From positions 1-55,508 of the forward strand of contig CACFLJ010000010.1 of NCBI GenBank assembly GCA_902567045.1: a stretch of DNA of 55,508 nucleotides, read 5' to 3'. Under the pieces are notes generated by a model. The model was not told the origin of the DNA. It was given only the letters and a program-made list of their open reading frames with translations, and made no database searches. Positions 34,891 through 42,558 of the stretch are shown here, piece after piece (the stretch's first letter is position 1; every line of letters starts with the position of its first letter). A program made the position numbers and the translations under genes. Origin of the DNA: an uncultured Pelagibacteraceae bacterium. GTDB lineage: Bacteria; Pseudomonadota; Alphaproteobacteria; Pelagibacterales; Pelagibacteraceae.

Positions 34891-36287
34891 GTTCTAGTTT
34901 AGCAATTGAAAGAGATAATATTCGAAAATTATTTCCTGACACATTCAATCAAGCTAAAAAAAGTAGAATAAAAGGTCAAATAATTTTCTTTCTCATTTTA
35001 ATATATTTAATAATAGGTTTTTTTACTTTAGATGTTGTGGATATTCCAAAAAAATGGAAGCCACAAAATGCGGCGATGTTTGTTTTAGACACATACGCTC
35101 ACAAAGATCATGTTACTATGAAATGGGAAAATCCTGACGATATTAAAATAGCTTTTGAGGGTAACTATAGAAGTGTTTATGGAAGAGACAATCTTGATAA
35201 ATCAATTCCAGAATGGTTTTATAAAAAGTCTGATAATATTGGAAATGTCATTGAATTTAATAATGAAGGTAAAGCAATATTATACAAAGATAGGGTTGAG
35301 ATTGTAAATTTCCCTAAATACGAAAGAGATTTTACCATAAAATTAAACGCAAATGGTAAACCTTACGTAGTAGGTTCGGAAGACTTAGCTAAAGATGACT
35401 TAAAAGGTTTTAGAATTACAGAAAACAGAGTTGAATTTAGACCAACTTTACATGAGAGAGTTCAGGTATATCCTAAAAAAGTAGAAATTCATCGTTACAG
35501 CATAGGATGGAAATATTTTTGGTTTGATTTCTCAAGTCCGTTAGAACCATATAGCTTTTTCGAAGCATTAGGTTTGACTTTTTCTAAAGAAAGAGTTGTT
35601 CCTGAAATGTCTAATTTAAAACTTTTCTTAACAGAGATTAAGGATAATGAAGCATTTATGCACGGTAGAGTTTGGTGGGCAATGCTCGAAACAATAGTTA
35701 TGGCTGTACTTGGGACAATGTTTGCTACGGTAATGGCTCTGCCCTTGTCATTCCTTGCTGCATACAACGTTACACCTATTAAAGCTCTAAGATTTACGTT
35801 GAGAAGATTATTTGATACTTTAAGAGGAATAGACTTTTTAATTTGGAGTTTAATATTTTTAAGAGCTTTTGGTCCAGGACCCTTCACTGGTATTTTTGCG
35901 ATTGGTTTTACCGATACAGGTACGTTAGGGAAATTGTATTCTGAAGCAATTGAAAATACTGAGAAGAAACAACAAGAAGGAGTTCAATCTACAGGGGCTA
36001 GCAAATTTCTACAACATAGATTTGGTATAATTCCTCAAATACTTCCAATTTTTGTATCTCAATCCTTATACTATTTAGAGTCAAATACTAGAGGAGCCGT
36101 AATAATAGGTGCAATGGGCGCAGGAGGAATTGGTTTACAATTTTTAGGTGCACTAGGTACTGGAAATGATTTTGAAAATGTCGCCTACATGGCAATATTA
36201 GTTTTGGCTGTAGTAATATTTATGGATAGATTATCTGCTTGGCTTAGAAGAATATTAATTGGATCAGATCAATTAATTGTAAGGTAA
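34887..36287 (+). CDS. phnE: Phosphonate ABC transporter permease PhnE2 with large N-terminal insert
   Basis: 466 residues, much longer than a usual PhnE (about 260). After the first helix (residues about 30-50) comes a soluble region to about residue 265, presumably periplasmic, then the permease core with SEAIENTEKKQQEGVQSTGAS and LYYLESNTRGAVIIGAMGAGGIG. The order of two PhnE genes is common in marine alphaproteobacteria. The insert has no recognised domain. It would pair with PhnE1 as a heterodimer. Confidence 0.9.
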   Translation: MSSSLAIERDNIRKLFPDTFNQAKKSRIKGQIIFFLILIYLIIGFFTLDVVDIPKKWKPQNAAMFVLDTYAHKDHVTMKWENPDDIKIAFEGNYRSVYGRDNLDKSIPEWFYKKSDNIGNVIEFNNEGKAILYKDRVEIVNFPKYERDFTIKLNANGKPYVVGSEDLAKDDLKGFRITENRVEFRPTLHERVQVYPKKVEIHRYSIGWKYFWFDFSSPLEPYSFFEALGLTFSKERVVPEMSNLKLFLTEIKDNEAFMHGRVWWAMLETIVMAVLGTMFATVMALPLSFLAAYNVTPIKALRFTLRRLFDTLRGIDFLIWSLIFLRAFGPGPFTGIFAIGFTDTGTLGKLYSEAIENTEKKQQEGVQSTGASKFLQHRFGIIPQILPIFVSQSLYYLESNTRGAVIIGAMGAGGIGLQFLGALGTGNDFENVAYMAILVLAVVIFMDRLSAWLRRILIGSDQLIVR

Positions 36288-36353
36288 ATAGAAAAATACC
36301 TTTATCAAAAATTTTTCTAGAAATTTTAATTTAGGAATTTAAAAAGATAAAAA

Positions 36354-36782
36354 TCAATCTTTCCAGAATTTCCACCAAGGTTTTTCTTCCTTTGTTATCT
36401 CATTATTGTCAACAACAACTTTAGTTATAGATGGATCCTCTCCATCTACTAATCCTGCTCTAGCAGTTGTTTTAGCGTCTTCTAATTTTAGTTTTGCCTC
36501 AAAAACTCTATTTTCATTACACAATTTCATGCCCTCTTTCATTAATGCTTCTGCCTCAGATGCTTTTTCGGGACTAGATCTTGAAATATCATTTTTAACA
36601 GTGGCTCTTAACATAAGTACGCCAGGGTCTTCACAATTCCCTATTTCATTTTTAAATGTATCCTCAGTATTTTGTGAATAACTACTGCCGGCTTGTTGCT
36701 CTGTTATTTTAGCATGATTGTCAGCTTGAGTAATAGAAATTGTGGATAAAGTTAATATAAATGAGATTAGGATTTTATTCAT
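36354..36782 (-). CDS. Small exported protein of unknown function
   Basis: 142 residues with a signal peptide (MNKILISFILTLSTISITQA). The mature part is helical and polar, with one segment GMKLCNENRVFEAKLKLEDAK resembling a tetratricopeptide-like hairpin, and ends WWKFWKD. Two Cys residues are present (NCEDPG and KLCNEN). No family is recognised. It lies between the phosphonate transporter and an MFS carrier and is convergent with phnE2. Confidence 0.7.
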   Translation of the reverse strand: MNKILISFILTLSTISITQADNHAKITEQQAGSSYSQNTEDTFKNEIGNCEDPGVLMLRATVKNDISRSSPEKASEAEALMKEGMKLCNENRVFEAKLKLEDAKTTARAGLVDGEDPSITKVVVDNNEITKEEKPWWKFWKD

Positions 36783-36803
36783 AATAATCTATTAACTTAC
36801 TTT

Positions 36804-36821
36804 TGTTAAAAAAATGTTAAA
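36804..36821 (+). promoter_or_regulatory. Weak Pho-box-like direct repeat before the MFS gene
   Basis: TGTTAAA, four A residues, then TGTTAAA, giving the 11-bp phase of a PhoB box. It lies only 15 bp from the GTG start, which leaves no room for a normal -10, and the local sequence is extremely AT-rich, so chance is a real explanation. Confidence 0.15.
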
Positions 36822-36836
36822 GAAATAAAAAAATTT

Positions 36837-38009
36837 GTGAAATATTTGCCAGCATTTTTAATAGGTATATCAGTTACCTTTTGTTACAGCAGTTGTATGT
36901 ACCTGTTCTCAGCGTTGTTGCTAACTTGGGAAAACGAACTTGGTATTTCAAGAAACAACTTAACTTTTATTTATTCTCTAGGCTTAGTTGTGCATAGTTT
37001 ACTTTTACCTTTTCTAGGTAAGATTGTAGATAGAAATCTAAGTTTTCCAATGATGTGGACCAGTCCTATACTGTTAGGACTAAGTATAATTTATCTTTCA
37101 TCAGTAGATACATATGGTGGATTTTTACTTGCTTGGATACTTGTCAGTGCAACCTCGGGTGGCTGTCTTTATACGATGCTTTTTAGTGTCATTACTATTA
37201 ATTTAAAATCAAAGGCCAAAACATCTATTGCAATAATTACTTTATTTGCTGGATTTGCAAGCACATACACATTTCCTACTGCTACTTATTTAACAGAACA
37301 ATATGACTGGAGATTTACTGTATTTATTTTTGGAATATTAAATATATTGATTAGTTCACCAGCTAATTATTTTGGTTTCAAAAATATAATTATAAAAGAG
37401 TTTAAAAAAATTGAAAAGAAAACAGATCAAAATTCAAAGCTTAAAATAATACTTAAAGATTATAGATTTTGGTTATTTAGTTTTTCATTGTTTGTTATTG
37501 GATTTAATATTGGTGCTATTACAACTCATGTAATTCCAATGTTGCAGGAAAAAGGGATGAGTCTATCCCAAGCTGTATTGACAGCATCTCTGTTTGGACC
37601 AGGACAAGTAATAGGTAGAATTTTAGTTATGATATATGGAAGTGATAAGTCAAATTTAAAATTATTTGTAATTTGTTTTTACTCGATGGTAGTTGGAATG
37701 ATATTTTTATACTTTATAAATATTAATCATTACTTAGCATTTTTATTTGTTTTATTTAATAGTTCAGCATATGGCAGTATGGCTATTTTAAAACCTTTGG
37801 TTCAAAATGATACTTTTGGCCAAAAAAACTTTGGCAATATTCATGGTATTTTAGCTTTACAATATATGATTGGTAGTATTGCTGGTCCATGGATAGGTTC
37901 CTTGATATGGAATGTAGGGGGGTATGACTTGTTAATATTTATATTTTTTATATTGGCAATATTTGGAAACGTAACTGCAATTTTTCTAAACAAAAAAAAA
38001 TTTATTTAA
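36837..38009 (+). CDS. MFS transporter
   Basis: 390 residues, about 12 transmembrane helices in two sets of six, with a central Lys-rich loop (about residues 180-200). It resembles the monocarboxylate/oxalate-formate antiporter branch (WENELGISRNNLTFIYS near residue 30, PGQVIGRILVM in the second half). It starts at GTG 36837. It converges with the PhnZ-like gene, overlapping it by 8 bp. Its place inside the phosphonate island suggests transport of a phosphonate or its breakdown product, but nothing in the sequence fixes the substrate. Confidence 0.78.
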   Translation: MKYLPAFLIGISVTFCYSSCMYLFSALLLTWENELGISRNNLTFIYSLGLVVHSLLLPFLGKIVDRNLSFPMMWTSPILLGLSIIYLSSVDTYGGFLLAWILVSATSGGCLYTMLFSVITINLKSKAKTSIAIITLFAGFASTYTFPTATYLTEQYDWRFTVFIFGILNILISSPANYFGFKNIIIKEFKKIEKKTDQNSKLKIILKDYRFWLFSFSLFVIGFNIGAITTHVIPMLQEKGMSLSQAVLTASLFGPGQVIGRILVMIYGSDKSNLKLFVICFYSMVVGMIFLYFININHYLAFLFVLFNSSAYGSMAILKPLVQNDTFGQKNFGNIHGILALQYMIGSIAGPWIGSLIWNVGGYDLLIFIFFILAIFGNVTAIFLNKKKFI

Positions 38010-38553
38010 AACTGCTTTCCACATGTTTATAAAAAAAATTTATATTTGGAATTTCTAAATTTTCAACTTTAGCAAGATCATCATATTTCCTTAGTCTAAC
38101 TGCATCTTGCATAAAAGGTTGTTTAATAAATTCGTTTGCCTCTTCTTCAGAAAAACTACCACCTTGAACATCCAAACTTCTTTTTGAGGCAATAGATAGA
38201 GCCTCATAATATCCTTTCTCATAATAAACTAAATATCTTTTAGCTGGTACATGCCCTTTAATTAGTCTTGTAACATCTTCTGGAAAAAATTTAGAAAGAA
38301 AAAAGGATCCTGAATTCTCATGCTTTTTATCTACTCCTTTTTTGATGGCTTCTTTATCATTATTAATTAAGTGACCAATATCATGGAATAGAGCTGCAGT
38401 TATAAAAAAATTGTTTTCATTATTTTTTTTTGCCAATAATGCACATTGAATTGCATGTTCTAGTTGTGAAACTTTTTCATTTCCATATTGTTTGTCTGAT
38501 CCAATTTCCTCTATAATTTTAAATAAATTGGTAATATTTGATTTAATATCCAC
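38002..38553 (-). CDS. phnZ: PhnZ-type mixed-valent diiron HD oxygenase
   Basis: 183 residues, full PhnZ length. Known PhnZ splits 2-amino-1-hydroxyethylphosphonate into glycine and phosphate with O2. Here all expected residues line up: Tyr23 and Glu26 (YGNE), His33 (LEHAIQ), His57-Asp58 (FHDIGH), His78 (KKHENSG), His101 and Lys105 (GHVPAKRYL), the SKRSL-QGG phosphonate-binding stretch (about 123-132), and a late Asp158 (RKYDD). Homologues such as TmpB use trimethylated substrates, so the exact substrate is not settled. The start is GTG at 38553. No PhnY or TmpA dioxygenase is in the window. Confidence 0.83.
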   Translation of the reverse strand: MDIKSNITNLFKIIEEIGSDKQYGNEKVSQLEHAIQCALLAKKNNENNFFITAALFHDIGHLINNDKEAIKKGVDKKHENSGSFFLSKFFPEDVTRLIKGHVPAKRYLVYYEKGYYEALSIASKRSLDVQGGSFSEEEANEFIKQPFMQDAVRLRKYDDLAKVENLEIPNINFFYKHVESSFK

Positions 38554-38574
38554 AATGTTACTTTAAATTAAGAA

Positions 38575-38607
38575 TGTTTCAGTTTTGTTACAATTTAGAT
38601 TTAGCAT
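38575..38607 (+). promoter_or_regulatory. Pho-box-like repeat and -10 before arsC-like gene
   Basis: TGTTTCA (38575-38581), four bases, then TGTTACA (38586-38592): two 7-mers in 11-bp phase, the layout of a PhoB box. A -10-like TAGCAT follows 9 bp after it (38602-38607), as in Pho promoters. It lies about 60 bp before the arsC-like ATG at 38651. Confidence 0.35.
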
Positions 38608-38650
38608 TCATTAAGTATAGAAAAATAATATATAGTAATAAAAGTTAAAA

Positions 38651-39106
38651 ATGAAAAAACTTTTATTTGTTTGTACCGGCAATTCTCATAGAAGTATATT
38701 GGCTGAAAGTGTAGTTAACAAATATCATAAAGATAAATTTATTGGCTACAGTGCAGGTAGCAAACCATCTGGAATAATTAATAAATATGTCATTAAATAT
38801 CTTAATGAAAATAATTTTGATACAAAAAATCTATCTTCTAAAAACTTTAATAAATTTTTAGATGAAAAAACAATATTTGACCAGGTATTTACCGTATGCA
38901 ACAATGCCAGTGATGAAGTTTGTCCAGTCTGGCCATCTCCTGAAAAAATAGTTCATTGGGACATTGAGGATCCTGTTCATATCATTAATGAGTTAGAAAA
39001 TAGTGATAAACCAAATAAAGAAGAGCTGATTTCAACAGAAATACATAAAACTTATTCCAATTTAGAAACCAGAATAAATGATTGGATTAAAAATTATTCG
39101 CACTAA
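38651..39106 (+). CDS. arsC: ArsC-type arsenate reductase (low-molecular-weight phosphatase fold)
   Basis: 151 residues. It begins KKLLFVCTGNSHRSILAES: Cys8 and the C-x5-R-S phosphate loop. Further on, VCNNASDEVCPVWP gives the two cysteines of thioredoxin-coupled ArsC, and HWDIEDPV supplies the general-acid Asp. It would reduce arsenate, which enters through phosphate uptake systems. The loop Cys of some ArsC proteins (C-TGNS-C-RS) is His here. A protein tyrosine phosphatase is the alternative, but the paired downstream Cys favour ArsC. Confidence 0.83.
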   Translation: MKKLLFVCTGNSHRSILAESVVNKYHKDKFIGYSAGSKPSGIINKYVIKYLNENNFDTKNLSSKNFNKFLDEKTIFDQVFTVCNNASDEVCPVWPSPEKIVHWDIEDPVHIINELENSDKPNKEELISTEIHKTYSNLETRINDWIKNYSH

Positions 39107-39129
39107 GACTCATCGATTTAAGCAGAAAA

Positions 39130-39150
39130 ACTATGCCACAGACTATGCCA
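39130..39150 (+). repeat. Short direct repeat, ACTATGCCA twice with 12-bp period
   Basis: ACTATGCCA at 39130-39138 and again at 39142-39150. In frame it encodes a 16-codon ORF (39133-39183) that contains Met-Pro twice and ends in a TGA overlapping the ATG of the next gene. Origin is unknown. Confidence 0.4.
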
Positions 39151-39179
39151 GATTTAGATAAAACAGAGTTTAGAGTAGT

Positions 39180-39407
39180 ATGAATGAGGAAAATCGCCGT
39201 CGTTTGTGGGTTTTGATCCAGGAAGCTGGCGATTATTTACAGGGACAACTTCCAGATCATCCTAATCATCCTAGAGGCAGAAATCCTTATGCTCATGTTG
39301 CAATTTGTGTAAAGAGTAAATTCAATGCAAGTTACAAAGATATTGAGGATGAAAAATTTGATGAAATAGTAAATTATATAAACTTCCTTAAAGAAAATCC
39401 TAGCTAA
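39180..39407 (+). CDS. Small protein, possible ORF6C-like domain
   Basis: 75 residues, starting MNEENRRRLWVLIQEAGD and ending in NASYKDIEDEKFDEIVNYINFLKEN. The last 35 residues resemble the ORF6C/phage-regulator C-terminal pattern (kF.v.sYkdI...FdeaI.fI), but this is a weak match from memory. The N-terminal half, rich in Arg and Pro with HPNHPRGRNPYAHV, is distinctive. Codon use is less AT-rich than in neighbours (several CGC/CGT Arg codons), which hints at a foreign origin or a conserved protein. Function unknown. Confidence 0.55.
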   Translation: MNEENRRRLWVLIQEAGDYLQGQLPDHPNHPRGRNPYAHVAICVKSKFNASYKDIEDEKFDEIVNYINFLKENPS

Positions 39408-39408
39408 A

Positions 39409-40455
39409 TTAAGATTTAATTATATTTAAAAACGACTCTACATCATCTGGATGAGTATTCCAGGCAGCAACTAATCTAACAGCTTTATCTTCCCACTCAT
39501 CATCGTTAATTTTGTAACCATGTGAATTAAATTGATCAATTATATTTTTTGGTATTTTAACAAAAACCTCATTTGCATCTGTTGGGTAAGCTAATTCAAT
39601 ATTTTTATGTTTCAGCAAACCTTGGCTTAATTTTTTCCCCATAGCGTTTGCATGCTTTGCATTTTTTAACCAAACTTCATCCGAAATATAAGCATCTAAT
39701 TGAGCTGATACAAAACGCATCTTTGAAAGTAAATGACCTGCTCTTTTCATTAAAAAAGCTAGATTTCCAACTAGCTCTGGTTTAAAAAAAATAATGGCTT
39801 CTGCTGCTAGGCATCCATTTTTAGTTGCTCCAAATGACAGTACATCAATTCCAGACTTCCATGTCATTTCTGCTGGTGAACAGTTTAATGAAACTAATGC
39901 ATTTGCAAATCTTGCTCCATCCATATGAATATTTAGATCATGTTTGTGAGCAATCTCAGATATTTTTTTTATTTCATCTAAATTGTAAGCAACGCCTGTT
40001 TCACATAATTGAGTAATACTTACTGATGATGGTTGAGTATGATGAACCACGCCTTTTCCAGAGATATTACTATCTAATTCTTCAGCTATAATTTTTCCAT
40101 TATTACCGTCCAGATTAACTAACTTTGCACCTCCAGTATAAAATTCTGGAGCCCCACATTCATCTACATTTATATGGGAAAGTCTATGGCAATAGATATT
40201 TCCAAAAGAAGGAGTCATGGTTGATAAGGCTAAAGCATTAGCTGCTGTTCCTGAGGCTGTTGGAAAAACTACTACTTCTTTCTCAAATATTTCTGAAAAT
40301 TTATTTTGTAAATTTTTCGAAAGCTCATCGTTACCATATGGAGTTTTGTCATCCTCATTAGCTTTAAGAACTGCATTTAAGACTTCTGGACATGCGCCTG
40401 TAACGTTATCTGAAGCAAATTTTACTCTATCTCTTTTTGTTTTTATCTGTGTCAC
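39409..40455 (-). CDS. ltaE: Low-specificity threonine aldolase
   Basis: 348 residues, PLP fold type I. It begins near VKFASDNVTGACPEVL, with HxxxDE-like HVNVDECGAP (here SHINVDECGAP) and the PLP lysine in SFGATKNGCLAAE (about residue 200). It cleaves L-threonine or allo-threonine to glycine and acetaldehyde. The start is GTG at 40455, 2 bp after the amidinotransferase stop, so both genes are cotranscribed. Confidence 0.88.
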   Translation of the reverse strand: MTQIKTKRDRVKFASDNVTGACPEVLNAVLKANEDDKTPYGNDELSKNLQNKFSEIFEKEVVVFPTASGTAANALALSTMTPSFGNIYCHRLSHINVDECGAPEFYTGGAKLVNLDGNNGKIIAEELDSNISGKGVVHHTQPSSVSITQLCETGVAYNLDEIKKISEIAHKHDLNIHMDGARFANALVSLNCSPAEMTWKSGIDVLSFGATKNGCLAAEAIIFFKPELVGNLAFLMKRAGHLLSKMRFVSAQLDAYISDEVWLKNAKHANAMGKKLSQGLLKHKNIELAYPTDANEVFVKIPKNIIDQFNSHGYKINDDEWEDKAVRLVAAWNTHPDDVESFLNIIKS

Positions 40456-40457
40456 AA

Positions 40458-41573
40458 TTATTGCTTTGGGAAATAATCTTTTAATTCACCTTCTCTATAA
40501 ACATCTGCTGTACAACAATGTAATCCACCTCCAAAGGCATAAGCGTCTCTAAGCTCAACAGGAACAACCTCCATTCCTAATTTATCTAGTTGTTCTGCTT
40601 GGTATACTTCGCTTTTTTCTACACATACAGTTTTAGGATCTAAAACTAAAACATTCATTGATAGCCATGTTGAAGAGTAACATAGAGGAGGAGGCTCATT
40701 ATGTGCAGGTTGAGCACTATCAATAATTTCCCATCCATTATTTTCAAACAATTTTCTTTGCTCTTTAGGAAGCCTTCTTTGAGGATTGTTAATTATTAAA
40801 CCCTCTTTTATAGGTGTAAAAGTTGCATCTATATGAATTGGATAAGGATCGCCTGGAAAATTAACAGCATGAACCCTGTGATCTTTATAATGTCTTTTTA
40901 ACCAATCAATTCCTTTTAAATTTGTTGTAAAACCATGTTGTACTACTAAATCTTTACCAAATCTTAGAACGTCAGCAGCATCAAATAATGGCTCCTCCTC
41001 AGTGGTCACAAAATATTTATTTTCTGTCCATTCCAGTCTTTTTTGAATTCCTATTTTATCTGATAAGTAATCTTCTCTGTAATCCTCATCTGTTAATCTA
41101 GGTTTAGGAGCAGATTCGTGTCTCATGTTTGGATCTAAATTATAATATTGCTTTAAAAGTGGTCGGTAGCATAAATATTCAAACCATCGGCATCGATAAC
41201 TCATAGTAGCCTCTAATATTTCATTACCAACAGTTAGCAAAACATCTCTAGGTGGCATGCATCCAAACATTGTCTCCGCTTGCCAATCAGGTGTAGATGT
41301 TTTTTGATTAAAATCAATTGGATCTGGTCTATCAACTTTAATCCCTCTTTTTTTTAATATATTTGAGAAATCATCTAAAAGCTGATTTGCTTTATCTACA
41401 GTATCTTTAGTTCTTGGACCAAATTTTCCTCTCATATCACTGTCTTCTGGAACTTTGGCATCTAATGCTGGCTCAGGGGCAGGTATGCAAGTACCATCTG
41501 CTTTACCTACTATTACATGTTTCAATGGATCCCATTCATTCCAACTATTAACAATTACTTTTTCATTATTCAT
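40458..41573 (-). CDS. Glycine amidinotransferase-like protein (AGAT family)
   Basis: 371 residues. Family marks are VNSWNEWDPLKHVIVG at the N terminus, FDAADVLRFGKD (catalytic Asp), PIHIDATFTPI (catalytic His) and GGGLHCCTADVYR near the end with the nucleophile Cys. In the family this moves an amidino group from arginine to glycine (giving guanidinoacetate and ornithine) or to another amine. The acceptor cannot be read off. It is between threonine aldolase (2 bp away) and a DMT carrier (1 bp away), so glycine supply is the obvious link. Confidence 0.82.
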   Translation of the reverse strand: MNNEKVIVNSWNEWDPLKHVIVGKADGTCIPAPEPALDAKVPEDSDMRGKFGPRTKDTVDKANQLLDDFSNILKKRGIKVDRPDPIDFNQKTSTPDWQAETMFGCMPPRDVLLTVGNEILEATMSYRCRWFEYLCYRPLLKQYYNLDPNMRHESAPKPRLTDEDYREDYLSDKIGIQKRLEWTENKYFVTTEEEPLFDAADVLRFGKDLVVQHGFTTNLKGIDWLKRHYKDHRVHAVNFPGDPYPIHIDATFTPIKEGLIINNPQRRLPKEQRKLFENNGWEIIDSAQPAHNEPPPLCYSSTWLSMNVLVLDPKTVCVEKSEVYQAEQLDKLGMEVVPVELRDAYAFGGGLHCCTADVYREGELKDYFPKQ

Positions 41574-41574
41574 T

Positions 41575-42480
41575 TTAGTTTAAACCTATAAATCTTCTAT
41601 TAGACTGCATAATGAGGCTGTAGTAAAAAATTGACATAAAGATAAAAAATCCACCAATAATAGTATTCGTAGATGGGACTTCATTAATTCCCATCCATGG
41701 TAACCACACCCAGAATATTCCACCTATTACCTCAGTGAGTGAGAGTAAAGTTAGATCAGCTGCTGGAATGTTTTTTGATCCAATTGAATATAATATTAAA
41801 CCCATGCATACTAGAGTTCCATGAGTAGCAAATAAGGCTTCATTTTTTCCAGTAGATAAAAAATTAGCATCGTTTGATATAAGCATTACAGCAGAAAATA
41901 TGAAACAGAACAATCCTGCAAAGGCTACAGTAGTAAATTTTGGTGTTTCTTTTCTCCATCTAAGTGAAACTGAAAAAATTGAGAAGCCTAATGCAGAAAT
42001 AAGTCCAAAAACAAGCCCTTGCAATGAATTTTTACCAGAATTATCAAAAGCCATTATACATATACCCGCTGCTGCAACTACAATCGCAATCCATACTGTT
42101 AATGAAATTTTTTCTTTTAAGAATAAGAACCCTAATAAGGCTGTTATAAATGGCATTGCTGCAAGACAAAGTAAAGTGATAGCTGCTGTCGTATTAGTAA
42201 TTGACCATATAAATGTAATCATTGCGGTACCAAGACCAATACCTCCAATAAGACCCGATATACCCACTTTAAAATAATTTTTATAAAACTCTTTTCCTTC
42301 CTCAAGGAACAAATACATATTAAGCAAAAGAAAAATAACTATTCCTCTTGTAAATAAATATTGCCAAGGAACTGTTTCTGGTTGATCGATGTGCCTTACA
42401 ACATATGGACCAAATGACCAAAAAATACCAGCAATTAATACGATTGGGATGGCTACTTTAGGATTTTTTAAGTTTAGCAT
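41575..42480 (-). CDS. DMT superfamily (EamA) transporter
   Basis: 301 residues, ten hydrophobic helices in two EamA repeats. NTTAAITLLCLAAMPFITALLGFLFLKEKIS marks the end of the first repeat (key part: ITALLGFLFLKEKIS). It is the first gene of a leftward unit with the amidinotransferase and threonine aldolase. Export or uptake of a guanidino or amino compound is a possible role by context only. Confidence 0.82.
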   Translation of the reverse strand: MLNLKNPKVAIPIVLIAGIFWSFGPYVVRHIDQPETVPWQYLFTRGIVIFLLLNMYLFLEEGKEFYKNYFKVGISGLIGGIGLGTAMITFIWSITNTTAAITLLCLAAMPFITALLGFLFLKEKISLTVWIAIVVAAAGICIMAFDNSGKNSLQGLVFGLISALGFSIFSVSLRWRKETPKFTTVAFAGLFCFIFSAVMLISNDANFLSTGKNEALFATHGTLVCMGLILYSIGSKNIPAADLTLLSLTEVIGGIFWVWLPWMGINEVPSTNTIIGGFFIFMSIFYYSLIMQSNRRFIGLN

Positions 42481-42558
42481 GTGCTATTTTTTTATTTAAG
42501 AAGTATGAAAATATAAATATAAATTTGTATAATAACAATCAAATAAATACTCAAATTA

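Noticed and set aside
35495..35887. Open frame of 130 codons on the minus strand
   Set aside because: Inside phnE2; it is the antisense of conserved permease sequence and has no start signal.
36289..36319. Possible terminator after phnE2 (TAGAAAAAT ... ATTTTTCTA)
   Set aside because: The 9-bp stem is nearly all A-T, has a 13-base loop and no T-run after it; a chance palindrome is likely in this composition.
41900..42277. Open frame of 125 codons on the plus strand
   Set aside because: Antisense to the DMT transporter at 41575-42480; composition is that of a reverse reading.
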